DNA from: Undaria pinnatifida
Taxonomy: Eukaryota; Sar; Phaeophyceae; Laminariales; Alariaceae
Assembly (NCBI GenBank): GCA_012845835.1
Contig: JABAKD010000011.1
Coordinates: 312,501 to 376,500 of the forward strand
Length of the DNA stretch: 64,000 nt
Direction: 5' to 3'
The notes under the pieces are model-generated. The model was given only the letters and a program-made list of their open reading frames with translations. It was not told the origin of the DNA and did not search any database. Each line of letters opens with the position of its first letter. The first letter of the stretch is position 1. Both the position numbers and the translations under genes were made by a program. Positions 24,001 through 31,305 of the stretch are shown here, one piece after another.

Positions 24001-26639
24001 TGTCTCTGGCGTGGCCACACCAAAACGCAAAGTAGCTCATTAGCGCTGTCATCCATTAGCGACAAAGTAGGCAAAAGGTGCCGAAGTCCGTCTTGAGAGC
24101 GGTTCTTGGAAGGATGCAGTTCACCCTCCATGCGACTCGCCGAACACCTCACGGCGCTTCGCGCTTGGTGCAAGCAATGTCTGCCTGGTTGGTGAAAACC
24201 CGACGTGCTCCGTCCCGGCATAGTAGGGATGCGAAGGCCTATGGTCCTACGACTACGGCCATGCACAAACTGAGTACACCCCCCACCCCCTATGTGGGCT
24301 ATGGTCCTGCGGACGACGACCATGCCTGATACGATGATACGATCATTTCACCCCACCCCCCCTCTATGGTCAATGGTGTTCCGTCTCAAGAAAGGGGTGC
24401 GTGGTTTATGGCTAAATGGCTAAGGCAAGTAACATATGAGTTTTCCCTCCCGATCTATAGTCTGAAAACCGTGGCCATGCATAAAATGGGTGCACCCCCC
24501 CCTCTCGAACGCCTCCTCCCCATTGTCGTGATGCAGTTCTTCACGGGCTTAGCGGACCGACACGCGGCCTTACGCCGACAAAAAGCGCTAGAAGGTACCC
24601 TGCTGAGGGAAGCCACTGCCGCCGTCTGGGCCGCCCAGCAAGGCCGCTTGGGCGAAGGACCCACGGAGGGAAGCGGCGTGCACTCTGTTGGCACAGGTAC
24701 GTATCGTATGGGTACTGCGGTGCACGTGTTGTCTATCGGGATGCTTCTTTTTCAGCATTTCTTGTGACCAGGCGAGATAAGCTAATGTAAGAACGTCATC
24801 ACCGTCACCGCAAGTGAGTCCTTTTCCTTGTGCGATGAAATTCGTATCTGGTTCCGGTGAACATGCAATATCATTAAATCACTGGACTGCGTACGTCAAT
24901 AGTATAGAAAACCGCCTCTCTATCCCTATTAATGCTGCACTAAGTATCCCACGTACTTGTCACTATACAACGGGGAAAAAAACGCCTGGTATCCTACACT
25001 AGTATCAAGTAGTTTGCTGCTGTACAGCTGCGAAAGGTATCCCACACTAGCTTGAGGTATTGCTAGTTATTTCACAGCTGCACAGGAATTGTCCCACAGG
25101 ATTTCCAAGTAGTTTGTAGGTTGTTGTTTAAAACACATTGCAAGGCGTTCTAAAGGACTTCAAACGGCGCATGCAGTGTTACAGGGTTGTGAAACCTATC
25201 ACCTGATTTCTTGCAGTTATAAAGGGACTGAGCTCTGTTTTACAGGGGTAATAGAGTATATTCTCGTTTTAAAAGGAATTACAAATGGTAACATGGTTTC
25301 TTTTCCAACGGGAATATAAAGGGTTTATAGCCTGTTTTCTCTTCTAAAGGGGTTGTAAATTACAATGTGTTCTCTCTTATAACTGAGTTATAACCTGTGC
25401 TTTCTTCTAACGGGATTATTTATTAGCGTGTTCCCGCTTTTATCGGGGTTTCTAACCTGTTCTCTCTTCAAAGGAGTTATACCCTGGTTTTCATCTCTAA
25501 AGGTTTATATGACCTTGTCTCTATACTAAGCAGGCTATACCGTGGTCTCTTTTCTACAGTGGTTATAAAGCTGTCTTCTATTCCAAAGAGGTTAATTCCT
25601 GTCCTCTCTTCTAAAGGGGTTATTAACCTGGTATCTCTTCTCAAGGGGTTATCATCTGGTCACTCTCCTAAAGGGGTTATAGCCTGGCCTCTCTAACGGC
25701 GTATATGACCTGGCCTCTGTTCTGACAGGTATGCTAAGCGAGTGGTGCGGTGGCCTCTTTTCTAACGGGTTATAACCTGTCCTCTATTCTAAGCAATTTA
25801 TACCGCGATCTCTTTTCCTGCGGGTTATAACCTGGTCTCTATTCTCACGGGGTATTCTCACGGGGATATAACCTGTTCTCTCTTCCAAAGGGGTTGTTAA
25901 TTATAACCTGATCTCTCTTCTAAAGGGGTAATAGCCTGTTCTTTCTTCTAAAGGGGTTATTACCTGGTCTCTCTTGCTCGATTGTGAAGGTGCCGGCGAC
26001 AGGACAAGCCATCTAGGCCCTCGTCTGGCGTGGCTCGCGTGCGAGGAGCTTACCTCCTTCTTTCAGCACCACGACCATCTGCAAGCACGAGAATCGGGGC
26101 GGCGGCCAACTGCAAGAACCGCCCAAGCTTGGGCTAACGAAGCGATCCCCCACCACCCAGCCCAGAGGCGGTTGTTTGAGGAGGGGACGCGGTACCCCAA
26201 CGAAAACGAGGGGGACGGGGAGGGTGGGAGTCGGTGGCGGGGGAGGCAGTTGTTGGATAAGGAGCAGCTGTTGAAGCTTGCGGTGGCAAAGACGGGGGTG
26301 AACCTGGTCCTGCCCGCGAACGCCCACCACGGGGTCACGCTTAAGCCGCGGTCGCCGTGCGTTTTCTGCGGACTCCCTCTTTCCGACTCGTCTATCCCCA
26401 CGACTGCCGGTGGTGGTGGTGGTGTTGGCGGTGGCGGTGGCAGTGGAGGTGGTGATGATGGCCTTGCTAGGATAGGAGACGGGGCAACGTTTCCTTCCCC
26501 AGAGGCGGTAGAGCTTGGGCTTGCTGTCAGGCCGTGCGGGCATGGCTACCACGCGAGGTGCATGGAACAAAGCGTGGGAGGGTGGAGCGAGGGGGGGGAC
26601 GAGTGGGGGGTATCCCTGCGTTGTCCCGAGTGTAGATAG
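792..26639 (+). CDS. Large multi-exon PDZ / RING-H2 protein (17 exons, 5' end uncertain)
   Basis: Exons: 792-1084, 1623-1728, 2197-2217, 2622-2750, 3044-4018, 8184-8638, 9247-9640, 10990-11337, 11761-11910, 13624-13878, 14250-14374, 14539-15081, 16098-16283, 20276-20749, 21980-22982, 24537-24696, 25990-26639. Phases agree at all 16 junctions and the total, 6,267 nt, is a multiple of three. Domains in order: PDZ at about residues 141-229, polyQ and polyA/G linkers, a basic/acidic coiled coil at about 630-658, helical segments from about 790 to 1330, an acidic Gly/Ser-rich region with an internal repeat at about 1500-1800, and RING-H2 at 1996-2087. PDZ domains bind C-terminal peptides and RING-H2 fingers usually recruit E2 enzymes or close tethering complexes; the cellular role here is inference. 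A VPS8/CORVET-like subunit is possible because of the helical body and C-terminal RING. Translation may start at ATG 711, which is in frame, or in an exon outside the window. Confidence 0.85.
1623..1728 (+). CDS. PDZ/RING gene, exon 2
   Basis: The acceptor is tag at 1620-1622 and the donor is gtaagc at 1729. The exon enters in phase 2 and leaves in phase 0. It encodes SRREEKVRAGS and then a proline-rich stretch ending PPSQYE. The next intron is filled with GATGGT-type repeats. Confidence 0.75.
1742..2190. repeat. GATGGT-type triplet satellite in intron 2
   Basis: The stretch consists of GAT, GGT and GGC triplets and is open in several frames because the unit is a multiple of three. It lies wholly between exons 2 and 3, so the frames are not taken as genes. 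Confidence 0.85.
2197..2217 (+). CDS. PDZ/RING gene, candidate 21-nt microexon 3
   Basis: A strong acceptor (ttctctgtccgcag, ending 2196) is followed by seven codons, PRELPDN, and a weak donor gtctaa at 2218. Entry and exit are both phase 0, so including or skipping it keeps the frame. The weak donor is the reason for low confidence. Confidence 0.45.
2218..2345. repeat. Minisatellite of TAATGACGATGTC
   Basis: About nine degenerate copies of a 12-13-base unit lie directly after the microexon donor. The donor sequence gtctaa is itself part of the repeat unit, which weakens the microexon call. Confidence 0.8.
2622..2750 (+). CDS. PDZ/RING gene, exon 4: first half of the PDZ domain
   Basis: It encodes VRLNVSRGLGLSL and then GGEIGPAQACGAIQ. 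The GLGLSL stretch is the carboxylate-binding loop (GLGF-type) of a PDZ domain, and the GPA..aGaI stretch is the conserved segment before the third strand. The exon ends exactly at CAG 2750, followed by gcaagt, the usual donor of the GC-AG intron class. Both ends are phase 0. Confidence 0.85.
2751..3043 (+). other. GC-AG intron splitting the PDZ domain
   Basis: The intron begins gcaagt and ends ctacag. Joining its flanks restores the PDZ segment AIQ-VGDALVRVN in frame. No GT donor with the right phase exists close to 2750. Confidence 0.8.
3044..4018 (+). CDS. PDZ/RING gene, exon 5: second half of PDZ plus low-complexity linker
   Basis: It opens with VGDALVRVNHEVL, the typical GD.Lv.VN segment of a PDZ domain, and the domain closes near LLLRFELGED. 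After it come a run of eight Gln (CAG codons), Pro/Ser-rich and Gly-rich tracts, and a long Ala/Thr tract around 3475-3620. The donor is gtgcgt at 4019, phase 0. PolyQ and polyA length may vary between individuals. Confidence 0.9.
4449..4830. mobile_element. Two MITE-like copies (family M1)
   Basis: One copy begins GGTCCCTCTATAATG at 4449 and a second begins GGTCCCCCTATGGTG at 4685. Both continue with a shared TAGTGCCGGTTGCC-type body that recurs at 52668-52845, where both inverted ends are seen. Right ends are decayed here. Between them are short TGTACCG repeats. Confidence 0.55.
5523..7165. repeat. 1.6-kb GTTGTC-type hexamer/triplet satellite
   Basis: Built of GTTGTC hexamers mixed with GTTGTA, GTCATCGTGATC and GTTGCC blocks; parts near 6020-6180 and 6280-6410 are almost pure. 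Because all units are multiples of three, both strands stay open and give Val- or Thr-rich frames that are artefacts. Larger units (a block around 6170-6240 and again 6390-6470) are duplicated. Confidence 0.9.
7425..7590. repeat. Second GTTGTC/GTAGTCATCGTGGTT tract
   Basis: The same satellite type as the block upstream, with a 21-base unit containing GTTGTAGTTGTAGTCATC repeated near 7510-7570. Confidence 0.85.
8184..8638 (+). CDS. PDZ/RING gene, exon 6 (coiled coil)
   Basis: The acceptor is acctcag, ending 8183, and the donor gtgagg is at 8639 (exit phase 2). It encodes GLYRISDYAEESRFFHGRAR, proline-rich and arginine-rich stretches, and a likely short coiled coil, REVVARELERLEGDLERRAA, near the end. 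The preceding intron is 4.2 kb and mostly satellite. Confidence 0.85.
8795..9150. repeat. Direct duplication inside intron 6
   Basis: A segment running from ATCACCACC through GTGGTGAGAA appears at about 8848-8935 and again at about 9060-9140, with moderate divergence. Confidence 0.5.
9247..9640 (+). CDS. PDZ/RING gene, exon 7
   Basis: The acceptor tag at 9244-9246 gives the needed phase-2 entry; an alternative AG six bases upstream has the same phase. The donor is gtgggt at 9641, phase 0. The product contains an acidic patch LELSDFSDIFTDSEGD and ends in the helical MEQELLGTLAVE. Four G-runs of 6 or more make this exon prone to length errors in reads. Confidence 0.8.
10133..10595 (+). repeat. 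Dispersed repeat R2, long copy in intron 7
   Basis: This 460-bp stretch matches 23823-24290 along its whole length. It runs from CCAGGGTACCG through GGCACCCACGAGG and GCCGAACACCTCACGGCGCT to ACGGCCATGCACAAACTG and a C-rich end. Shorter copies occur at 20028-20175, 23404-23695 and, inverted, 44093-44310. No terminal repeats or coding capacity are visible. Confidence 0.75.
10859..10905. repeat. Three copies of a 15-mer GCGGAAGGTGCCAGG
   Basis: Three exact or near-exact tandem copies lie 85 bases upstream of the exon 8 acceptor. Confidence 0.85.
10990..11337 (+). CDS. PDZ/RING gene, exon 8
   Basis: The acceptor is ccttgcag, ending 10989, and the donor gtgaga is at 11338; both phases are 0. It encodes a mostly helical segment with AAYDLHTALETVQHFATQTL early and LTAALGLVTARQMAHTM near its end. 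No catalytic motif is visible. Confidence 0.88.
11761..11910 (+). CDS. PDZ/RING gene, exon 9
   Basis: A 50-codon exon between ttgcacag and gtgacg, phase 0 on both sides. It encodes WMRCFTPVDVKHRGRLWGAL and ends LVCGLVTLFAQ. It continues the helical body of the protein. Confidence 0.88.
12224..12510. repeat. (TGTA)n microsatellite, about 70 units
   Basis: A nearly pure tetranucleotide tract with a few TGCA and TTTA variants in intron 9. It is open in several frames on both strands without being a gene. Confidence 0.97.
12740..12965. repeat. Degenerate GGCTCGGTAATACAGTTGT repeats
   Basis: The motif occurs near 12758 and 12905, with related GGCTCGGCATTGGAGTTGT near 12819, giving loosely spaced copies of about 60-80 bases. 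Confidence 0.5.
13205..13400. repeat. Decamer minisatellite CATATGTCTT, about 19 copies
   Basis: Tandem copies of TTCATATGTC with C/T variants. The 10-base period gives alternating frames; all are artefacts. Confidence 0.95.
13395..13505 (+). repeat. Diverged copy of dispersed repeat R1
   Basis: Contains GACCGGAGTATAATGCAG and TTTGCAAAGATGAGCATC, matching the R1 core seen at 18105-18300 and 57891-58090. Similar diverged copies lie at 21425-21550 and 45315-45395. Confidence 0.5.
13624..13878 (+). CDS. PDZ/RING gene, exon 10
   Basis: An 85-codon exon from the acceptor ttccag (ending 13623) to the donor gtgtgc (13879), phase 0 on both sides. It encodes IHMSWPFLVRPSDDPG, a Ser/Gly-rich middle and QWHEDKAVDFIQ. 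Composition is typical of the other exons. Confidence 0.82.
13917..14145. repeat. TTTG-type tetranucleotide tract
   Basis: TTTG, CTTG and GTTT units in intron 10, ending about 100 bases before the exon 11 acceptor. Confidence 0.92.
14250..14374 (+). CDS. PDZ/RING gene, exon 11
   Basis: It lies between gcgtcgcag and the strong donor gtaagc (14375), entering in phase 0 and leaving in phase 2. It encodes a helical segment, DYGAYLEADAIAAAASC followed by ALHEILSLAAQCADYK. Confidence 0.88.
14539..15081 (+). CDS. PDZ/RING gene, exon 12
   Basis: It enters and leaves in phase 2 (acceptor cctcccag ending 14538, donor gtgagg at 15082). It encodes VLHQLLRGARTP, a Ser/Thr/Pro-rich region (PTPQSPSTSGVRTPTTSPLS) that looks like a disordered phospho-site cluster, Ala-rich helices, and LLLSNLGELFRWDTAAAADM. 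Confidence 0.88.
15095..15262. repeat. GTTGCT triplet tract in intron 12
   Basis: Two blocks of GTT/GCT triplets separated by about 50 bases of unique sequence. Confidence 0.9.
15940..15990 (+). other. Relic copy of the 5' edge of exon 13
   Basis: The stretch from TTACACCG to CCTGGGC aligns with the start of exon 13 (from TACACCGC to CCTGGAC, about 16102-16136) with scattered mismatches. It lies about 150 bases upstream, inside intron 12, and lacks a good acceptor. Confidence 0.55.
16098..16283 (+). CDS. PDZ/RING gene, exon 13
   Basis: It enters and leaves in phase 2 (acceptor cccgcag ending 16097, donor gtgtgt at 16284). It encodes NVHRALHQDKAWTVAEPM and then AFQAYLWTMIEKRPKECRKD. Decayed copies of its 5' edge lie in the intron before it and of its 3' edge in the intron after it. 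Confidence 0.85.
17290..18108. repeat. (CTA)n / (CTG) triplet satellite, about 800 bp
   Basis: Mostly CTA triplets with CTG and ATT variants, inside intron 13. It follows a T-rich segment (16600-17280) that holds nothing recognisable. Confidence 0.95.
18105..18300 (+). repeat. Dispersed repeat R1, copy 1
   Basis: Runs from TTCCGCGCACAGATTAAT through GGGGAGTCGCCGACC, TCCTTAATGAGGACAC and GAGTTTCGACGAAATCTTCG to AGCTGGAGTGTATTTT. It matches 57891-58090 directly and 42510-42635 inverted. Confidence 0.75.
19110..19365 (+). other. Relic copy of exon 13 3' edge plus following intron
   Basis: GATGATCGAGAAGTGTCCG followed by AAATGCCGGAAAGACC aligns with the end of exon 13 (16244-16283). The similarity continues into the intron (the GGGGG tract, TGTTTTATGTATGG.GGCC, and CATGTTTTAT) and matches 16284-16460. 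The donor is lost. Confidence 0.7.
19358..19510 (+). repeat. 15-mer minisatellite grown from an exon 13 copy
   Basis: About ten copies of GTGGTGATCGAGAAG. The core TGATCGAGAAG is the coding sequence for the IEK stretch of exon 13. The last unit runs on into CCGAAGGAATGC, i.e. into a third relic of the exon 13 edge (about 19500-19555). Confidence 0.8.
19686..19925 (+). other. Three relic copies of the exon 14 5' edge
   Basis: Copies near 19691, 19797 and 19880 begin GAAATGACCCAGCGGTGC, GAAAATGATCAGGCGTTG and GAAAATGACCCAGCGGTT. The true exon 14 begins GAAAATGATCCAGCGGTG at 20276. The second keeps a CCCTCAG acceptor, and the first two are followed by gtgagg, a donor-like sequence. Confidence 0.65.
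20028..20275 (+). repeat. R2 partial copy leading into the exon 14 acceptor
   Basis: Matches the middle and end of the long R2 copies (CACATCACGGCGCTTCG, GTGCTCCGTCCC, then a TATGG.C..GGCCATGCA-type end) and passes into the C-rich tract used by exon 14. Confidence 0.6.
20276..20749 (+). CDS. PDZ/RING gene, exon 14
   Basis: It enters and leaves in phase 2 (acceptor tgcctcag ending 20275, donor gtgaga at 20750). It encodes the amphipathic KMIQRCLQLSLRLSTRLRAL, a linker, and SDVVEEVVSLWCRDAAAFDL. Another frame is open for 33 codons and then stops; only the chosen frame meets both neighbours. Three decayed copies of its start lie just upstream. Confidence 0.85.
20925..21040 (+). repeat. Dispersed repeat R5, copy 1
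   Basis: ATCCTCCGTCGGATGGG, AAAATAAACTTTAGCTCAC and GTGTCATGTGTCAAT recur at 59960-60060 and, more diverged, at 38895-38990. A T-rich run precedes each copy. Confidence 0.55.
21980..22982 (+). CDS. PDZ/RING gene, exon 15 (internal 21-aa repeat)
   Basis: It enters in phase 2 at ctttgtcag (ending 21979) and leaves in phase 0 at gtaaga (22983). A helical start (EVALQMCAAVACSWEEQYQE) and VLVVFDTLADACFVNFRDGD are followed by about three tandem copies of a 21-residue Gly/Glu-rich unit (about 22280-22470), an acidic Gly-rich tract, and a helical end DLAEAVVDGVGPAAAGDVLA. Confidence 0.88.
23404..24290 (+). repeat. R2: one partial and one long copy in intron 15
   Basis: A partial copy spans 23404-23695 and a long copy 23823-24290; the second matches 10133-10595. 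A third R2-like end lies at about 24455-24500, just before the exon 16 acceptor. Confidence 0.7.
24537..24696 (+). CDS. PDZ/RING gene, exon 16
   Basis: It enters in phase 0 at gtgatgcag (ending 24536) and leaves in phase 1 at gtacgt (24697). It encodes a likely helix, FFTGLADRHAALRRQKALEG, and WAAQQGRLGEG. The donor is near consensus. Confidence 0.85.
25200..25975. repeat. Degenerate minisatellite before the RING exon
   Basis: About 25 copies of a 28-35-base unit containing CTCTCTTCTAAAGGGGTTATAACC variations. The unit is pyrimidine-rich and the last copy merges with the acceptor tract of exon 17. Confidence 0.85.
25990..26639 (+). CDS. PDZ/RING gene, last exon 17: RING-H2 finger and stop
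   Basis: The acceptor gtgaag (ending 25989) gives the required phase 1 and follows a pyrimidine-rich tract. Zinc ligands are visible as C-x2-C (CVFC, from 26358), then about 55 residues later CGHGYHARC (C, H, H, C), and finally C-x2-C in CPEC. This is the C2-C-H-H-C3 order of a RING-H2 finger. The loop between ligand pairs one and two is unusually long and Gly-rich (26409-26455). TAG follows one residue after the last cysteine. Plant and animal VPS8 and related tethering subunits also end in such a RING; this parallel is from general knowledge, not from an alignment. Confidence 0.9.
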
Positions 26640-26933
26640 GCTGAGGCCAGTAGGCTAGTGGGATACAATAGATAGGGGTGGGCCAGTGGAGCTTTATACG
26701 TACGACCATACGTGGCGGGCTTGGCGCCTATACTATTTGTATGGAAACGAAACGAATGAGACCTGATAGGAGTGCTTCGCACCCGTTTCGTGATGAATTC
26801 CTTGCGATATTAGCGCAGTCTTTGTGTGGCATTTCCGAGCTCTGTGCTATTGATTGGTTGATTGAATGATTAGCTGGTTGATTGGTTGATCGGATGATTG
26901 ATTGATTGGTTGAATGATTAGCTGGTTGATTGG

Positions 26934-27006
<73 letters not shown>

Positions 27007-30000
27007 GGGTTGATTGTTTTTGACTGATTGATTGATTGCTTGGTTGTTTGATTGATTGGTCGGTTGACCACAAATATTTTACAAGTATATGTCCGGTTTG
27101 TGCTTCATAATTTACGTGGGGTATTTTTATGGGGGAGGGGGGGGGAGGGAAGGAAGCACGCGGGGAAGGTTCTTAAATATTGGATGTTTTGGGCACTTCG
27201 AGACTGTGGTGCCTCAACCTGATGTGAAATTATGCATGGCGCATATATTTCGCGCGGGCTCTTAGGGGGTTGAGTACGTCCACCGATATATATGGGGCAA
27301 AACAAAGCAGACCACGGGTGATTATTGTGGTTTCCGCGACATTTGTTCGGAACAGCGTAATTTGGTGCCGCCTTCTGGGAATTGGTCGGTACGCTTGTGT
27401 GTGCTGAGCGAGACTTGGTTCGCGTGTTGTGACCGCGGGTCTATGAACCATCTTCACCCCTTCAGTACTGTAATGAGGCATTTTTTGGAACAACCTACTT
27501 GGGCTAAGTGGGGGGGGTTTGGCCAGTAGCGAAAAAGGTCAGCCTACTGTACGTCTATTGCTTCCTTGATATTGTTATTCTGCTGTGCTCTCTGTTGCTG
27601 TAGACGTTGTCCGGGAGAACATAATGTTTTAGTTTGACTTTTGTTTTATGGAGATGCTTTTTTTTATGTTATTTGGAGCAGTTTGTAGTTGTTTACGGCG
27701 CGAATGCTGCGCGCGCTATGACGAGTACCGGCCAAGGTTTAGCTCGTAGCCAATGGTTGGTGGTCTCTTCACCTGTCGCGACGGAACGGAAAAGGCTGTG
27801 TTTTGTTGCTGTTGCCATCCCTTCTTCATACATTGCATGCGATGATTGTTGGAGATTGTTTTCACGGTTTTTGGCCAAGAACGTTCCTCAGCTTTGAATA
27901 CGTCGTAGGCGAGTGAGATGGTCTTGTGTCGTTTTTTTTTTCACGTTACAGGCGACAAGGCAGTACCGACACCGCCACGCTTTTTGTTTGTTTGTGCTTG
28001 TTTCTTTTCCTGGAACTTGGCCAAGAACATCCCTCACATAATTCATCGGCTATAGAACACGCAGATGGGCGCAATGGGCGGGATCCTGTTTTGACTTCAC
28101 TGACGACAACGCAGTCCCAAATTCGCCATGCTGCTCTTTTATCGGGAACTTCAACAAGAAACGTTCTTCAGATCGTTGCTCGGGCTCTGCAGGAAGCTTG
28201 TGGGTAGAATGGAATGGGCGGGATCCTGTTTGTTTGCGCTCTAGCCTCGGCGCTCCGCTGAGGACTGAAGAGGCTGTATAGGAGACCGCGGTTTGACCCC
28301 TTGACTGACCGCTCTCCAACACTAAGGCTAGTATCAAAAGGTCAAAGTGGTCCTTGACGCGACACAAAAGATCAGTTTCCGCTTGACGGACAGCCCCCCT
28401 AGACAAAAACTAGTATACTAAGGTCGAAAGAGGCCTTGGCGCGTCCAACAAATATACCCGCCTCCTGGCATATTTTGCTGAGGACGGTAGGTGAATGTTG
28501 CACGCGTTTAGATGGGAGTTTTCCGGGAATTTTCCTAGGGTTGCCGATCGAGCAAACTTTGCAACCTGCTCTCGCTTGATACGCGGATCCCACGCTGAGG
28601 GCCTTGGGTCCTCGTTCACGTGGCGGTTTCGGCCCGGGTCCTGTTTTCCTCGTATCATATACCAGTAATTTGGTATTTATAGATTTGTATAATTATGTAT
28701 TACATTTTGTCCGAGGCGTGTCGACACGGGGGCGGGGGGTGGCAGTTGAATTACGTGTTTCGCTGTCTTGATTTTCGCCTCATCTTTGGGGTCGATGACT
28801 CGGATAGATTTTCATATTTACGGGGCACGCACTTGTATTTGGTTGCTTGCTTGTTTGGGCTCGCGATCGATGTGGGTGATGCTGCCGTGCTGAATTGCAC
28901 CATCCAGATGTCGTGATGTAGCAGTACTACTGTGTGCTGTCTTCATCTTGAGGCCGATCATTCGGGTTAATTTGTTATGGTTTGAGGTCACTCGTTTGCG
29001 TATGGTCGTTGTCGTTAATGTAGCGCTGCCGTATTGTGTGTTGTCACGTTGAAGCGGATACTTCGGGTGGACTTCAACGGTTGAGTGTACACCCGCACTC
29101 ATTTTCTCATTGGGGTGATTGGTATCGTTGATGTTGCAGCAACGTACTTTGTCTTTATCGTGTCTTCATCTGGAAACCGATTACCCGGGAGGATTTCTAT
29201 TGTTGTGCTACGGGCGCTCGTGAAGGTGTACACCCGGCGTTGTCAATGATGCTGCAGTGCTGCAGTACGGTAGCCCCCCCAAAAACATACAGTAGTGCCT
29301 CTGGTAGAACATGACTGCAGCAACGGTAACCTTGGCGTCGGTTTTGGCCTCGTGCAAAGCCGAACGTAGATTCTTTTTTTTTATGGTGATGGATGACAGC
29401 ATACTTCAGGCGTGAGAAGAACTTCATCGAAACTAAGATTTGCACGCTGCCCCTGATGGGTGATTTGTGATTTGATCGCGCGTGTGGCACGGTGGTTTTG
29501 ACACCGTGCCAAGCCGTACGTGTAGTGCTTTATGCCTTCGATTGCCCCGGAGGCGTGAGCCTTGGGTGACTTAGCGAGGCCATTTATTTAGTTCCCTTGG
29601 AATGTGAGCGATGGTTTTCATGCACGAGGGATCTTCGTGCGTGCGCGCTGTGGTCGTGATTACCCCTGCTGTCGTAGAGGGGAAGTAGCGCAACAAAAGT
29701 CTATTCTACCTGCAATATTGTTATCATGCCGTACAGGAGGTGTCTACGATGATAGCTAATATAGCGGTGCGTGCGCGCTGTGATCATGACTACTGTCTTT
29801 TCTTGTTTTTTTAATCGTCGCTTTTGCTCTCCGGATCGACTCGTATCATAAGACATTAATAAGACGTTAATAAGGCGTTTTACCCTAGCGACCTTCTAGA
29901 CAACAACACCCATGGTCACAGGCGTCTTCCCTTTCACCCCCCGATACTTGCCTTCATTTTTATCGTGCATAGGGTTACATGCGCCCTTCCCCCCGATACA

Positions 30001-30337
30001 TGTCTTCATTTTATCGCGCATAGGGTTAGCTGCGCCTACGTATCATACTACAGAGAGAAGTAGATGCAATGGGAAAAACTTATTACTGGAAACGTTTGTT
30101 TTTTTGCAGTATTAATAGTACATGCCATACAGGAGGGGTCTACGACAAATATCTGGTACAGCGGTCCGTGCCCACTGTGATCATGACAACCGGACCGGAC
30201 GCATGCTTGAATTACCCGATTACTATGAAAGGTGCCCCCTAATTTTCTGCGTCTTTTTTTAATTCAGTGTATCAAGTATAAGATGCCCTCCGCCTCACCC
30301 ATCCGTGGACGTCGGGAAACATCGAAGCGCAAAACCC
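26640..30337. other. Intergenic stretch with no supported gene
   Basis: Downstream of the stop there is no clear polyadenylation signal. The stretch holds a GATT tract (26855-27060), a G-run at 27130, degenerate direct repeats at about 28690-29250 (unit about 115 bases with GAGGCCGATCATTCGGG-like cores), and two diverged copies of a 90-base unit at 29709-29800 and 30107-30195 (CAGGAGGTGTCTACGA type). Frames here are short and unlike coding sequence. Confidence 0.6.
26855..27060. repeat. (GATT)n microsatellite
   Basis: TTGA units with GGTTGATT variants; the central block is pure. Confidence 0.95.
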
Positions 30338-31305
30338 ATCTCTAATGTCTAATGTCTAATGTCTAATGTCTAATGTCTGGTTCTAATGTCTAATGTCTAA
30401 TGTCTAATGTCTAGTGTCTAATGTCTAATGTCTAAGGTCTAATGTATAATGTATAATGTATAATGTCTACTGTCTAATGTCTAGCGTCTAATATCTAGTG
30501 TCTAATGTCTAACAATGTCTAATGTCTAAATGTCTAGTGTCTAATGTCTAATAATGTCTAATGTTTAGTGTCCAATGTCTAATGTCTAATGTCTAATAAT
30601 GTCTAATGTCTATTGTTTAATGTCTAATGTTTAATGTATAATGTCTGAATGTCTATTGTTTAATGTCTGAATGTCTAAGGTCTAATGTCTGAATGTCTAA
30701 TGTCTAACGTCTAATGTCTAGTGTCTACTGTCTAATATCTAATGTCTGAATGTCTAATGTCTAGTCCAATGTCTAATGTCGAATGTCTAATGTCTCATGT
30801 CCGATGTCTAACAATGTTTAATGTCTAATGCCTAATGTCTAACGTCTAATGTCTAATGTCTAGTGTCTAACGTCTAATAATGTCTAATGTCTAATGTCTA
30901 ATAATGTCCAATGTCTAATGTCTAATAATGTCTAGTGTCTGCTTAATGTCTAATGTCTTATGTTTAATGTCTAATGTCTAGTGTCTAATGTATAATGTAT
31001 AATGTCTAAAGTTTGAATGTCTAATGTCTAATGTCTAATGTCAAATGTCTAACGTCTGAATGTCTAATGTCTAATGTCTAGTGTCTAATGTCTAGTGTCT
31101 AATAATGTCCAATGTCTAATAATGTCTAATGTCTAATGTCTGAATGTCTAATGTCTAATGTCTAATGTCTAGTGTCCAATGTCTACTGTCTAATAATGTT
31201 TAATGTCTAATGTCTGAATGTCTCATGTTTAATGTCTAATGCCTATTGTCTAATGTCTAATGTTTAGTGTCTAATAATGTCTAATGTCTAATGTCTAATG
31301 TCCCA
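30338..31305. repeat. 970-bp minisatellite of TAATGTCT
   Basis: About 110 copies of the 8-mer TAATGTCT, with many single-base variants and occasional extra AA or GAA bases. It is the longest single minisatellite of the intergenic region. Confidence 0.95.
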
